A DNA stretch of 64,000 nt from assembly GCA_010093485.1 (NCBI GenBank), contig MU001512.1, positions 828,842 to 892,841 on the forward strand, read 5' to 3'. Source of the DNA: Karstenula rhodostoma CBS 690.94. Taxonomy: Eukaryota; Ascomycota; Dothideomycetes; Pleosporales; Didymosphaeriaceae. A program made the position numbers and the translations under genes. Within the stretch, counting starts at the first letter, position 1; every line of letters starts with the position of its first letter. Below, piece after piece: positions 1 to 11,103 of the stretch. The notes below the pieces were generated by a model. That model worked only from the letters and a program-made list of their open reading frames with translations. It was not told where the DNA came from and ran no database searches.

Positions 1-1010
1 ATGCACTACAATCTGCCAACTATGACACGGTATCTTCACGTAATTCCGGTGCGACTCTCAAGCCGACCATGTCGCCTTCGGCGTCCTTCAGATCACATTC
101 AACTGCGACTGAGTACTCTGAAGCCGAACAGCTGGAGGAACCACCGAAGGAAGAGAAAGAGAAGCGATTGTTCTGGAAACATACGCGCGGCGGGAGCAAG
201 GCAACACCCACCGCTAGCCAAACAGACCTACATGGGTCAGTTCCTGGAGGCGACAAGAGTATGAGCTCTTTTGGGAGCAGCTCTGGATGGGGTGGTGGAG
301 GACGGAGAAGTCTGCAGTATGATTCGCATCAAAGCTCGGATCTCTCTGTTCCATATGGAGAGTCCAAAGAGGCCGCCGAGAAGAAGAAGATCAAGCCTTT
401 AGCCTGGCTTGATAGGAAACGGCAGGAACACGACGAGCGTAAAGACAAAAAGAATCGGGCCAAGAGCCCACCAGGAAGCTCGTCTGAGCTGGCGACTCCC
501 TATGGCTTGTTGAGTCCAAAGCTTGAACCCACTGGAATGTTGAGTCCAAAGCTTGAACCCACAGGCATGTTGAGTCCAAAGCTTGAACCCACTAGCAGAG
601 GTCGGTCGACGGAAACCCCAAGAAGCCCGGACAATAACGAACCGAGATCGAGATCGAGACAGGACTCGAGTGATATCACGCCTACAGGCACAAGTCCGAA
701 CCCTCTTACTGAGCCTATGGAGCAGCCTCCACAGCCGCAATCGCAGCCACGATCGCCCCCACAAGCGCTGCAGGAAGAGCAGGAGAAGCGAACGCCGCCG
801 CCGCCGCCGCCGCAGCAGCAAACATCCGAGCCAGTCATCTCGCAAGCACTGAAACCTAGCGAACAAGGTACACAACAGCAGCCTGCGCCCGAATCTGCTG
901 CTCCTCAGCCCGGCACTACTGTAGATGCTCCTCAGGAACCACCTCGCAGACCGTCGCCCAATAAGAGCGGGCTTTATCCTTTGGATGCAGATATAGAGAA
1001 GAGTGGGTGA
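1..1010 (+). CDS. 3' part of a disordered, proline/serine-rich protein (5' truncated by window edge)
   Basis: The reading frame that starts at base 3 is open from the window edge to the TGA at 1008-1010, so this is the C-terminal ~335 residues of a longer gene. The visible part is low complexity: an acidic/basic stretch (EEPPKEEKEKRLFWKHTRGG), a Gly/Ser patch, a lysine-rich segment, a 10-residue unit repeated three times (510-599), SR/RS-like arginines, a poly-proline run from a CCG tract near 793-813, and Gln/Pro-rich sequence. There is no folded domain, signal peptide or membrane helix in this part. I do not recognise the family. It may be the regulatory tail of a larger protein whose domains lie upstream. 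Being a coding frame is well supported; function is unknown. Confidence 0.75.
   Translation, partial: ALQSANYDTVSSRNSGATLKPTMSPSASFRSHSTATEYSEAEQLEEPPKEEKEKRLFWKHTRGGSKATPTASQTDLHGSVPGGDKSMSSFGSSSGWGGGGRRSLQYDSHQSSDLSVPYGESKEAAEKKKIKPLAWLDRKRQEHDERKDKKNRAKSPPGSSSELATPYGLLSPKLEPTGMLSPKLEPTGMLSPKLEPTSRGRSTETPRSPDNNEPRSRSRQDSSDITPTGTSPNPLTEPMEQPPQPQSQPRSPPQALQEEQEKRTPPPPPPQQQTSEPVISQALKPSEQGTQQQPAPESAAPQPGTTVDAPQEPPRRPSPNKSGLYPLDADIEKSG
510..599 (+). repeat. Three tandem 30-nt units coding a 10-residue repeat
   Basis: Units at 510-539, 540-569 and 570-599 code for LSPKLEPTGM, then the same 10 residues again, then a diverged third copy ending in SR. The first 20 bases are identical in all three units. 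This is in-frame expansion within the disordered tail. Confidence 0.9.
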
Positions 1011-3156
1011 CGTGCCTCTACGCCTGCAAACGCTGCATCGGCCTTGTTCGCGGGGTGCACGGGCTTTGTTTGGTGAATATAATGACGATGTTGGGTTCCT
1101 TGGCTATCTAGGTCGGAATGGGGGGGTTGCACGGATGGTTTTCTTTCCGGGGGCTCCGCTGGCTAGTCGCCAGGCTGGGCTACGCGTCTTTTTGATATTT
1201 CTGGATATAGTGAGCGTGCGATGTGCGGGGCATGACCAACGTGGCAGAGGAGTGTAAAGTGATGGAGGCAATGCGTAATATAATAATCTCTTTTATTCTG
1301 CTGAAGGGGTTTCCACGAGCAGGTAGTTTATGCACGGGTGGGACGTGTATCCCATGAGGCTTTGCTAGGGCAAACAGAATGGCCGCGAGGTATATTTATT
1401 AGAGTGTATAACGCTGGCTACCTTGCACGCGTAATGTGTGGCCATTTTCTGGGTTGGGGACGTGGTATAGCTGCGGTAAGACGTCCGTGTTGAGGCGTGA
1501 CGAATCGATATTTCCGGTTCATACCTCCAGCAATAAGCTGCTGGCACTGCGTTCACAAGAGACGTACACAACATGGTGTGACGTTTGCATAGGCTAGTAT
1601 CTTTCTCGCACACTGTGTTGTTGAAGCTCTCCCTGAGATGCAAAGCTAGTAGATAGACTATCGAAACGTGGTATAGCCTAGATTCCAAAGTCTAAAGCGA
1701 TAGGCGGATCCAGAGCCATGTCTGGTACCCTACGATAGCGACTGACCGACCCTGCATCGATTTACCGTGTGGCGACCTCTCAACACCAGACCGACTGTGA
1801 TCTAAATATATCCCATTGACACTTGTTGTATCGGATGCAACGGACAGCCAGCGAATGGTGCACGAAGGCTAGAAGACGACGATACGTGGTGATGACTGTG
1901 GTGAGAGGCCGGATGGTCCAACGCCCGCCAATCCTTCCTCCTCTGGTCAGCACTCCACCGCGGCTGATGTGCCGCTAGCCTTGATGCCCGCATGCTGGCG
2001 CTGTGCATGTTTCGAATCACATGTGGGTCTCTTTTCCATCTCATCCATTTCAAAGGTGAGGAAGCAGTTGACGGCACCGAACCTGATGCAGCCTCGGTCT
2101 GATATCAAACATGGATGTCAACTCAGCTCAGGTCGGATTTCAGAGTGGATATCGATGTCAAAAACCAATGGCGCCGGCATATCGTTTTGTTTTCGTCCTG
2201 TGCCCTCAGGCCGATCCACACATGACGTTTTCCATGGTGCGGGCAGGGGGTGCCGCGCAGCCGATACGAGGACGAGCTCGCTTCGCCCTGTGGTGGTCTA
2301 ACGCAGGGATCCGTGCATACTGGCGCTTGGGGTATCGTCAAGTTTCAGACCTCATCCGCGACGTGGAGGCACTGTCATGGAATAATAGCATGCTTGTGAT
2401 ATAGACGGGCAGATGACGGGACCAGGAGTAGTGTCATGTTTTGGTAAAAGCTGCCCTCGGAAGTCGGACAGGTCGGGCTTGTGGAGTTTGTTGATGGGGC
2501 CAGCTTGGGGTCTTGACTCTTGCATGAGCGGAGCAGAGGCACTTGTCCTCGGAGCAAAGTCGAATGGGGTGGACTGGAGTCGTGATAGGATAGTTGGGTG
2601 GAGAGGTGGGCGCCGAGGGGAGCTAGCGAGGCTGCGAACAGAGCTGCGGTGCTTTCGTGTTAGGCCGGGCGTAAGCTTGCTTGCCGTTGCGCCCGTTCCT
2701 CGCCACAGTCTAAACACGGTCTCTTTTGCTCTTCGCTCGACTCCTCTTTTCGTTCCTCACTTCTCAATCCATTTGCACACTCGTTGTTGTCGCTCGACCT
2801 GCAATTGTTTAGCACGTTGGATCCTTGTTCCACGGCAGGACGCGCACGGATTCTCTTGGGCCACCAGAGCTCGCTGAACATTTGTGTAAGCGGACACTAC
2901 CTCCGACACCTGCCTCAACACAGCCAGCGCCAGCTGCCTGATGAAGCACCCGTGCCCTGTCTGGGCCCAGCATGCGCGACCAATGCGTCCTGGGTTCCAC
3001 TGTTCGATGCCTTGCTAACATCAATCAAGTAAAGCGCTCCCCGAGCTTCTCTGGCTCCTCCTGCTCCTCCTGCTCCTCCAGCTCCTCCTGCTTCTCTTGC
3101 TTCCCGTCTATTCGCAACCAAGGCGTACCTTCGCTCAGCCCGCCACCACCCTCACA
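1011..3156. other. Intergenic region, no gene recognised
   Basis: About 2.1 kb lies between the stop of the first gene and the start of the wall-protein gene. Open frames here are short and mostly lack ATG starts, and none gave a recognisable protein or a splice path I could defend. The last ~110 bases (about 3045-3110) are a pyrimidine-rich CTCCTG-type tract, fitting a 5' leader of the next gene. Confidence 0.6.
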
Positions 3157-4263
3157 ATGCGCTCTTTCCGCCAGCTCGCCCTCTTCGGCCTGCCGCTGCT
3201 CGGTGGAGTAGTCGCTAGCAACGAACCCGCGTCGCCGGCTCCCACCAAAAACGAGGTCCACAACGTAGTCCAGGCCGTCTACGCAAACGCAAACGAAGCT
3301 TTCCAGGACCTGCTCAATGCTCTGCCCGAGGAGTCTCTGCACGTGGCCTTGAACAGTCTCCACCATTTCCGCGAGGGCGTCTTCGAGTCCAACAAGCGTG
3401 GCGTCGAGCACATCCACCATGACAACCCGCCGCTCGCTACCAAGCTCATCGTGGCCGCTGTAAACGACCTCAAGAAGAGGCAAGCACCTGCCTCCAACAA
3501 CGGAACCGCTCCCACTTCCCAGACAGAGCAGCCGCAGAGCACAGATTCTCCCCAGAGCACAGAGAGCCCTCAAAGCACCGATGCTCCTCAGAGCTCAGAT
3601 ACTCCCCAGAGCACCGAATCCTCGCCCGAGAGCAGCCAGGCACCAGAAAGCTCTGATGACCAACCGCAAACCACCCCTGCACCTGGAAGCTCCAATGCCG
3701 CACCGCAAAGCAGCGCCGCTCCCCCCAAGAGTTCCGCCGTCGTTATACCCATCGCAGTGACCACGACCGACTCAGAAGGGCGTACAAGTGTCGCATCGTC
3801 CGAGATCCTCTCCCGCCCCACCGCCTCCGTCGCCGTCCCCGTGACCCGCACCAACGACCAGGGCTCCACCGAAGTCGCCACCGAGACCAAGCCCGCCGTC
3901 ATCTTCTCGACCACCGACTCTTCCGGCCGCGCCATCGTAACAACCTCCGCCGTCGACTACGCGCCGACGCGCGGCCAGGTGCTGACGCGGACGAACGCCG
4001 AGGGCAGCACCTTCCTGACCACGTACACCCCCGGCAGCGGACGCGTGAGCAGCATCGTCCTGCTGACCACGATGGGCGACGACGGCCAGCCGAGCGTGGT
4101 GACGAGCTACACGTACGTCGACCCGGCGGCGCAGGCCACGGGTGACAGCTCCGAGGCGCCCGGCAGCACGGCGAAGCCGAGTCTTCAGAAGGGTGCGGCG
4201 GCCGGGTACCGCGTCGTGGACGCTGCCGTGCTCGGCGGTGCTGCGCTTGCGTGGTTCATATGA
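3157..4263 (+). CDS. Secreted Ser/Thr/Pro-rich cell-surface protein, GPI-anchor type
   Basis: Single exon, 368 residues from the ATG at 3157. I chose this start because it begins directly with a signal peptide (MRSFRQLALFGLPLLGGVVA); the 20 codons upstream do not look like one. After a ~90-residue helical N-terminal part comes a long Ser/Thr/Pro/Gln region with short PQSTES-like repeats (about residues 120-215), then a Val/Thr-rich region. The end is a short hydrophobic tail without charged residues after it, as in GPI-anchored precursors (small-residue omega-site candidates near GAAAG). The likely role is a structural or adhesive component of the cell wall or plasma membrane face. No catalytic domain is visible. 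The secreted nature is well supported; the anchor is inferred. Confidence 0.8.
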   Translation: MRSFRQLALFGLPLLGGVVASNEPASPAPTKNEVHNVVQAVYANANEAFQDLLNALPEESLHVALNSLHHFREGVFESNKRGVEHIHHDNPPLATKLIVAAVNDLKKRQAPASNNGTAPTSQTEQPQSTDSPQSTESPQSTDAPQSSDTPQSTESSPESSQAPESSDDQPQTTPAPGSSNAAPQSSAAPPKSSAVVIPIAVTTTDSEGRTSVASSEILSRPTASVAVPVTRTNDQGSTEVATETKPAVIFSTTDSSGRAIVTTSAVDYAPTRGQVLTRTNAEGSTFLTTYTPGSGRVSSIVLLTTMGDDGQPSVVTSYTYVDPAAQATGDSSEAPGSTAKPSLQKGAAAGYRVVDAAVLGGAALAWFI

Positions 4264-5370
4264 TATCACCACACCTTCACACCAGGGGAATGAGGACTCG
4301 CCAAGAGGAGAAAGATGCACTACACCCCAAATAACGACGTCACGACTCTCTTCATCCACGCTCCTTCCGGCCGATTGTATAATCTCTTGCATTCGACTCG
4401 ACATAGAACTGTCCTTATCTGATCATTAGCGGTGCATTGGGAAACAGGGATTCTTCTTTTTGGCAAATTGTGGGTTTTCAAATGCATAGTACATGGAGTC
4501 TTTGGCTCGGTTTCTCTCCTTTTTTGCAACAGGCAAATGTATAATACATATTTCCCCGATCCTTTTGGAAGCTACATATGGGATGGGATTGCGAGGTCTT
4601 TATTGCAAAGAAGCGGAATGGGTTGGGAAAAGGAACTGCGGAGGGTTAGTCTGGTTCGGTCGACTTGCGAATGGGGAAAACTACTTCGAACCACGGTGTA
4701 GTGGTCGTTCAATAGCTGTCTGATGCAGGTGGCCAGGGTGAAGCAACAGTTGAACTTCAAATATCCATGGGTGGACAGTGCCAAGTACATCAAGTCGATC
4801 CAGGATCATTCAATCTACTTTGAAGCCCCCCCCCCCCTGCCCACGCGATGATGAGCAGTGTCCGGCTCTTTGGTTAAAAATTGTGTGTCCATTCTTACAA
4901 CATTATGTACGTCTGCACCGAGGGGTATTGATACACCAGACCTCCCCAGAGGCCCTTCCTAAAACCAACCATCCCGCAAAGTATGCTACACTACGCTCCG
5001 CTATCGCAAACCCGACCGAAGTCCAAATAACGTATGCAACAGGAGAAGAAAAGCGCCAAAAAATGCCGTGGGATATCAATGCGCTGGAGACCACCTCTGG
5101 AATAACAACATCGCCCGATGGTATCGATCATAACGGTCGGTGAGGCCAGCGTCGAACAGATTTTGCTTCAACCGGCAAAGCTTGCACCGATGAGGCAGCC
5201 TCAACTTGTTCTCGGACGCGGCGCCCCATTCGAGAAGCTCGCAAAGGCTCTCTGGGCATCGCTTCCTCCGTCCCCTCCTCAACCTTTTCCTTTGCTAAAG
5301 CTTCGGTGTGAGCTCTCGCGCCTTCGTCATCATGTACCACTCGACACTGCCATCTAGGAAAAACAGTGTT
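4264..5370. other. Intergenic region with a 12-base poly-C run
   Basis: No convincing gene is seen. A homopolymer of 12 C lies at 4826-4837. The region separates the 3' ends of two convergent genes (the wall protein on + and DOT1 on -), so it holds two 3' UTRs. Confidence 0.6.
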
Positions 5371-7041
5371 TTAGCGCACTTTCGTCATGATGAAGTACTC
5401 GACGCTCTCACCCGCCCAGCTCACACTGCCCGTTCCTGAATCATACCGCTCCTCATCAAAGAGATTGGCGATGCTGTTCTCGTTCCGTACGCCTTGCTTG
5501 TTGCCGCCTCCACCAAAGCTCGCCAGGCTCACCACCTTGCAGCCTAGTTTCAGGTCCAGGAACTTGTCGAGGAGTTGGTTGTTCAGCTTTGACGGGAAGA
5601 CTTTGTTGTTGACAAGCACCACGTCCGCGCGACGCAGCACATCGTCGACCTGCGGCGATTCTAGGAAGTCGCCGTGAAGCAGGTTAATGGGACCGAGATT
5701 GATATTCCAGAGTTTGGAGCGCGCACGGAGTTCGTTGGCCTGATCGTTCGCATACTCCGCGGGTTTGTCCATAATCTCGATGCCGTGGGACTCTGCGCCC
5801 GTCTGCAACGCAGACTGCAGCACTACGTTGCCGACACCAGAGCCTAAATCGATGAAGGTAGAGCGGGACCTGAGGCCGGTCTGCTGGAAGATGTTATGTA
5901 CAAAGTTTGGGAGGAGTTCACCGTACGTGGTCTCCTTTCCTTTTACGCGCTTAAGAAGGTAAGCGTACGGGGAAACGGTGCGCCAGTAGACCTGTGCCAG
6001 GATGCGCTTAACGATGCTGAGAGGTATCGCATGTTTGGAATCGAGGACGTTGGCTATGGTTCGGTCGTCGAGTTTTTTCTTCATCGTCGCATTGAAACTC
6101 TCCACGATGCGCTTGAACTCATCAGGCTGGTTCTTGAAAGCGGCGCGCTTGAGCAGGCGGACAGTCCCATCAGCTTCGGAGGACAGCTCGGTAGCCAGGT
6201 CGACGGGCAGATAATGCTGTACGATTTCCTCGATTGTGTAGTAAATATCATCAAGCGGGTTGAAGTTGCTAGGGTCCTTTGGGAGGGACAGTTGGAAACG
6301 TTCAGGGGCCGAGGGGCTGGGGTACTGTAGCATCACCACAGGTGGCTCGGCTGTGCCTGGGAAGGCGGTCTTGTAGTCCGTGTCGAACCTTCTGCAGATT
6401 CCCCGACCGTGTATCATTGCAGCCTTGGTGCCCTTCTTCGTTTTCGCTGGCGCGCTGCCCTTCTCTTGCTCGATTTCCGCTGCTTGTTCCTGCTTTATAG
6501 ATGCCCCACTCTCCTGCTTAGCATGCACGCCATTCTCCTGCTTGATCGACGTCCCATTCTCTTGGTTTACTGGCGCCCCGTTTTCCCGCTTGGTGGATGT
6601 CTGGCCTTCTGCTACCGCGCCTCTAGGCTCTGGTGACGGCAGCCGTATGCGCCGGTTGGGGTCAGGCTCCAAGCAGCGGTTGTATCCCATGGGCTCCATG
6701 CTACTGCTCATCTTCTGGCGCTTGCGCCCGTCTGCCGACGAGTCGTCCTCGCTGCTGTCATCGTCGCTGCTCAGCGGTGTGTATGTCTCGACCTTTCGCT
6801 TGCGCACGACGGTCTTGGCCGTCACCGATTTGCGCCCGTTGCTCGCGCTCGCGTGCGTTGTCGTTGTCTTGGTCCGTGGCGGGGACGACAACTTGTACCG
6901 GTTCTCGGGAGCCGCCGTCGTCGCACCGCTTCTCCCTGTCGCATGACCGTTCAGTTGCGCGGGCTTAGCGGGGTTGGGTGCCTTCCTGACGGGCACGGCG
7001 ACGGTGCGCGTCTTGACCTTGGGCGGCTTCACGCCGAACAT
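5371..7041 (-). CDS. DOT1: Histone H3-K79 methyltransferase DOT1
   Basis: Single exon, 556 residues from the ATG at 7041. It transfers methyl groups from S-adenosylmethionine to lysine 79 of histone H3 in nucleosomes, a mark tied to silencing boundaries and checkpoint signalling. The N-terminal ~230 residues are basic and disordered with Lys/Gln-rich ENG-type repeats, as in fungal Dot1. The C-terminal catalytic domain shows the family signature TTYGELLPNFVHNIFQQTGL, then SAM-binding motif I DLGSGVGNVVLQ (Asp about residue 398), the HGIEI acidic strand, a GDF motif, and the VLVNNKVF segment that lies over the lysine channel. An upstream in-frame start at 7161 is not ATG-supported and would add only repeat-coded SA residues, so I used 7041. 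Identification is secure. Confidence 0.95.
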   Translation of the reverse strand: MFGVKPPKVKTRTVAVPVRKAPNPAKPAQLNGHATGRSGATTAAPENRYKLSSPPRTKTTTTHASASNGRKSVTAKTVVRKRKVETYTPLSSDDDSSEDDSSADGRKRQKMSSSMEPMGYNRCLEPDPNRRIRLPSPEPRGAVAEGQTSTKRENGAPVNQENGTSIKQENGVHAKQESGASIKQEQAAEIEQEKGSAPAKTKKGTKAAMIHGRGICRRFDTDYKTAFPGTAEPPVVMLQYPSPSAPERFQLSLPKDPSNFNPLDDIYYTIEEIVQHYLPVDLATELSSEADGTVRLLKRAAFKNQPDEFKRIVESFNATMKKKLDDRTIANVLDSKHAIPLSIVKRILAQVYWRTVSPYAYLLKRVKGKETTYGELLPNFVHNIFQQTGLRSRSTFIDLGSGVGNVVLQSALQTGAESHGIEIMDKPAEYANDQANELRARSKLWNINLGPINLLHGDFLESPQVDDVLRRADVVLVNNKVFPSKLNNQLLDKFLDLKLGCKVVSLASFGGGGNKQGVRNENSIANLFDEERYDSGTGSVSWAGESVEYFIMTKVR

Positions 7042-7984
7042 GGCGGCGGAGGAATAGGGAATGAACGCGTGGTGGTGAGTCGTGTGACATGCAGGACGCG
7101 GGCGCGGGACGCGAAGGGCGGATGCGGATGCGGATGCGGATGCGGATGCGGGCTGCTGCACAGCTGGAAAGGAGCGGCGTGGGTAGGAAAAGCAGGAGCG
7201 AGGGAGGGGGTGGAGGAGAGCAGGCAGGCAGTCACGACCGGGCTCCGATCAGCCACGAAAGAGAGTTGGGTCCGAGGCACTGTAAAATGTGACCTGCATC
7301 TCGGTTTGCTACAGGCTGCGCACTCCAGCGCCACTGCACATGCAGGGATCGCTAGGGTGCAGTCTATGGAGCCTTGGCGTGTGGCTGACATTCACCCTGG
7401 CACATCACGCTAGTCGTGCGTGACCTTCGAGAAGGCTAGGAGGATAGTCTCTTTCTGCGCCATAGCGACTGTTCAAGCTAGGTCTTTTGCCAGTATGTAA
7501 CAACCTCGTCGATACCTGTGCTCCTTTCCTATCGGGGGCTTTTGGTATAACAGACATACCATAAGATGCACCATGGTATCGAATCAGACTCTGAATAGAA
7601 TTATAAGAGAAACATTGTCTGATACCGTGTGTTATTCGAACGCAGACAGAAATATGAATCGGCTTGGCTGAGAGACTTCCACGGTGACAGGAGCCCAATG
7701 AGGCCATCATCGAAATCTGAAACCTTTTGAAAGTATCGCGCCAGTTGCCTCGCACCTCTTGTAGCTATGAGTTGATAGCGAGAGAGGTAAAAGCAATTGA
7801 AAAGCATAGAAAGAACAAAAGCCATGAAAACCGTAGGAACAGTAGAAAAGACTAGAGGAAATAACCCCAGTATTAACGTCTTCAACCGTTCAAGTTCCCA
7901 AGGCAGCCAAATGGTGTAGTCCACGTACGGTCAGTCGTTTCGTTGGACTGGCGATGTATATTCCAACTCGCCTCCTGACATGAA
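7042..7984. other. Intergenic region upstream of DOT1 and downstream of the RING gene
   Basis: This holds the DOT1 leader (with a hexamer repeat at 7118-7151) and the 3' flank of the RING-finger gene. A minus-strand frame at 7601-7924 codes for a hydrophobic, helix-like sequence, but it has no ATG before its membrane-like part and no clear splice partner, so I did not call it. Confidence 0.55.
7118..7151. repeat. CGGATG hexamer microsatellite in DOT1 leader
   Basis: Between five and six tandem copies of a GGATGC unit on the + strand, 77-110 bases upstream of the DOT1 ATG. On the minus strand it would code for alternating Ser-Ala if translation began upstream. Confidence 0.85.
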
Positions 7985-9414
7985 TCAGTACTCGAAATCC
8001 TCATCGCTCTGGAGAAACTGCAAGAGAGCAGCTTCGTCAAGTTCCTCGACGCAGTGCACAGCGTGTTCGTCTTCATCGATGTCCATATCGAACAAATCGT
8101 CGTCCGATCCCTCAGCATCCGCATCCGAGGCCTCTTGGTCTGACTCATCGGCGTCCATGTCGGTGTCGTCGTCTGCATCAGAGTCCTCCGGTTCCGAGCT
8201 GTCCGTATCAGAATGGTCTGAATCAGAGTCGTCAGTATTAGACTCTTCTGAGTCAGAGCCATCAGACAGCCCATCTGGATGTATCCTCGGTCGTGGGTCG
8301 CAAAGTCGCTCACGGTCGTGCGGGCATAAGTTTGCATTTTCCATAGCCGATGTGTTCACCCAGAAGTTCAAGCAAGAACCGTGGAATAGATGGCCCGTCG
8401 GGCATCGCGCAACAACAAGAGTAAGGTCAGGACTGGCGAGCTCATCCATGCAGACAATGCACATGCCTTGGGCGGGGTGTGGACCCTGATACGCAACGCT
8501 GAACGCACTCATTGGTATGGGGTCACCGGTGGTCTCGTACTCTGTGGGCGTGAGGTCTGGTTCGAGTTGTACAGGGCCGTGAACGTCTGCTGGACCGTAT
8601 ACCCAAGAAGGATAAGACCATTTGTCTTCACGAGCTATGTGCCGATGTTAGTAACTAGCAAAGCTTCACGGTGTGATCTGAGCGGAACTTACCCGCCATC
8701 CAGCCACCTCGTAGACTGTAGAGCTCTTCGTGACTCTCCTCTTGGTCGTCTTCATCCATCCACCACATCTCCTTGATCGCGTTGTCAAGCATTGTGCCGA
8801 ACATCATCTCCTTCCTGGAGATCTTTACTTCGACCTCTTTATCCGTGAGAGGAACAGCAGGTCTGGACAAGTACTCAACCTCAACCGCTTCGTGTATCAA
8901 GCTGTAGAAGTCGAGCAGCTGTTTGGGCTTGATATATTCGACCACCCCTTCTGGAACCGGGCCCTGGCCTTCCTCGACTGGACGGTCCGAGCGATAATAC
9001 CGCGCTTTGAGCGCTTCTTCGATGAGCTGGGACTGTCTCTTCGGGAATTCATCGTGGTTGTCTGTCAAGTGGAGGATCCTATACATTCAAACAAGAGTCA
9101 GTGACGATGAAACTGTACATGTACGATATGGACATCAGAACTTACAGGCACAAAATCACGTCGTGTACGCAACCCGCTAACCAACCCATTTCTACCGGAT
9201 CGTCTGCATTTTTAAGACCATGAATTACACTCGGAAATACCTTCTTGAAACATAGAAGATCGCTTTCGAACTCTGGAAGGGTGCTTGGGTAGACGTGTTC
9301 ATGGGGCTCGTAATCGCTGATGTCGCTGTCGCTGTCGGAGTCTGAGAGCGGATCGGGACTGGGCTCTTTCACGGATTCGGGCTTGCCTCTGTGGCAAGAG
9401 GAACATGTCGCCAT
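7985..9414 (-). CDS. RING-type zinc finger protein with acidic tail (three exons)
   Basis: Exons 9414-9146, 9078-8693 and 8634-7985 join in frame (GTAAG donors; TAG acceptors, the last preceded by an ACTAAC branch site) to give 434 residues. The last exon carries a RING-like finger: CIVC, then C and GHLFHGSC, a W, and CPHD with another RERLC after it. This pattern usually binds two zinc ions and is found in E3 ubiquitin ligases. An Asp/Ser/Glu-rich acidic stretch of ~75 residues follows. The N-terminal exon starts with CSSCHRG and an SDSDSD acidic run. The middle exon is a helical domain I do not recognise. An E3 role is inferred from the finger only; the substrate is unknown. Confidence 0.8.
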
Positions 9415-9859
9415 GCCGAATAACTGATGTTTCGTAGCGTAGGTCCGCGCAAGTTGTTGTCAGGTCATCGTTTTGTAAGAGCCGGCGACCTTTATATAAA
9501 ACATGTCTCTTGGGTGCCTGGAACAAGCCGTGAAGCAGTATCATAAAGTAAAATAAGAGGGGGACAATAACTTATGAGCCATAAGCGCGTGAACAGGATT
9601 GTTGTTAAGCAAGCAGTGTTTTGATGTTCTTCCTAACGTTCACTGCCACAAAAGCTGCGTTCACCGCCGAACCCACGATAGCAGCAAACAAACTAGGCAG
9701 CCACATGCTTCGAGGAGCAAGGTGATGAAAGAGCAACAGATTCCGTTCGCCAATTCTTTAACATGCCCGGGCGGCTCCAATTGCTCATTATTCCACGGTC
9801 GTGTCAACGTTTCTGGGTCACTTCCTCGCATCAATCAAATCCTGCGTGGAGAGAGAGAT
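9415..9859. other. Intergenic region, no gene seen
   Basis: 445 bases between two minus-strand genes: the promoter and leader of the RING gene and the 3' flank of the orphan gene. Nothing else is recognised. Confidence 0.5.
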
Positions 9860-10898
9860 TCAAACTCTGCTTGCAGAACCCCGCTTTTTTGCAAGTTGGA
9901 GGAAAGGTGAGTGCTCATGGCTGTACATTGCGAACGGAGAGCTGCTGATATCGAAGGAGGATACGATACGGCGGCTAGGTGTCGACGGCAGTCCGAAAAC
10001 TGGACGAGTGGTCTTCGGTGTTCCGCTTGGCATCCTAGTGTTTGCCGTGATGCATCGTGCTTTCGAATAGCTTCGCGAAGACGTTGGCTCACCGCTGGTA
10101 GAAACAGGTGCTTGCCTTGCTTCACATTCGGCAGGCTGAGTATGCTCCCGCGCCGCCGATGTGAGGCCCAATTGTATCACTGAAGGCAGCTGCTTTTTCA
10201 ATGCTGCCAGCTGCTTCTCCAAAGGACCGAGATAACGACGTATGCCAGAGGGGCAATAGGCAGTGGCCAGTTTTTCATAGAGAATCTCCTCTGCCTCTTC
10301 GTCACCCCAACCACCTCGAAGGGAAGGGTCTGTGTAAAGAAAATCTGTCAGCCTCCTGCAAACGACATTAGGACAAGACAGTATGTTTTGACTTACGCAG
10401 TTGCAAAGATGTATATTCGAGTCGAGTCGCCATAGGCGAAGCGTCCGAGGGTGGTGGCGGCGCAGGAGGATCAGATTCAGCTGTTATGTACTGATGTTGT
10501 TTGCTCGTCGACGTATCCTCTCTCACATGCAGCCTCGAGATGTCTGGCTCTCCCGACAATTCCGCTAGGATGGGATCTTGGCTCTGTTGTGCTTGGTGAG
10601 TACAGGCGCGAGCGCGGGATGCGAGCTCTGCGAGCTCTTGTTTGGCTTGAGGTTGTTCGTTGAGAATAGCGTTCACGATCAGGGACTCGATCGAATCTTT
10701 GTCTGTTAGACGGCTGGCGAACTCAGCGACCTTCTGTTCCAACGGTACATGCTTAAACAATGCTGAATCGTTGCGACTTTGTTGCGAGGCCTCGATACGT
10801 ACGACTCGCTGTTGGAGGCGTTTCAGGCAGGAGATTATTTCATCAAGCTCGTCCTTGATCTCGTCGATTCCGGTAAGGATTTCGTCGTTGAAGGACAT
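9860..10898 (-). CDS. Orphan protein with N-terminal coiled coil (two exons)
   Basis: Exon 10898-10397 and exon 10344-9860 join in frame to give 328 residues. The donor is CGTAAG. Two acceptors 15 bases apart (exon start 10344 or 10329) both keep the frame, so a five-residue splice variant is possible. Residues 1-40 are an acidic/hydrophobic heptad-like helix (DEIKDELDEIISCLKRLQQR), fitting a coiled coil. The middle is Gln/Ala-rich and the start of exon 2 has a conserved-looking GGWGDEEAEEILYEKLA segment. The C-terminal third is Ser/Thr/Pro-rich. No known family is recognised, no signal peptide or membrane helix is present, and the function is unknown. Confidence 0.6.
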
Positions 10899-11103
10899 GT
10901 TGTCTGCATAGAGATAACGGAAGTAGAAATTCGAGCTTGTTGATCGTGTCGTTAGGATGTTGGTCTACTAAGATCCGATGATTGAATGTGTAAACAGCTT
11001 AAGTTAGCAACGAAGCGGCCAAGCTCCCTACGTCAAAGGAGGCAGGCTTGGGCGGGGAAAGGCAGGTGGATCCTTCCTCATATAGCTCGCCGCACGCGCA
11101 GGT

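Noticed and set aside
7601..7924. Hydrophobic, membrane-like minus-strand frame downstream of the RING gene
   Set aside because: It begins with GTG right after a stop, has no upstream exon that fits, and the RING gene already has a sound stop.
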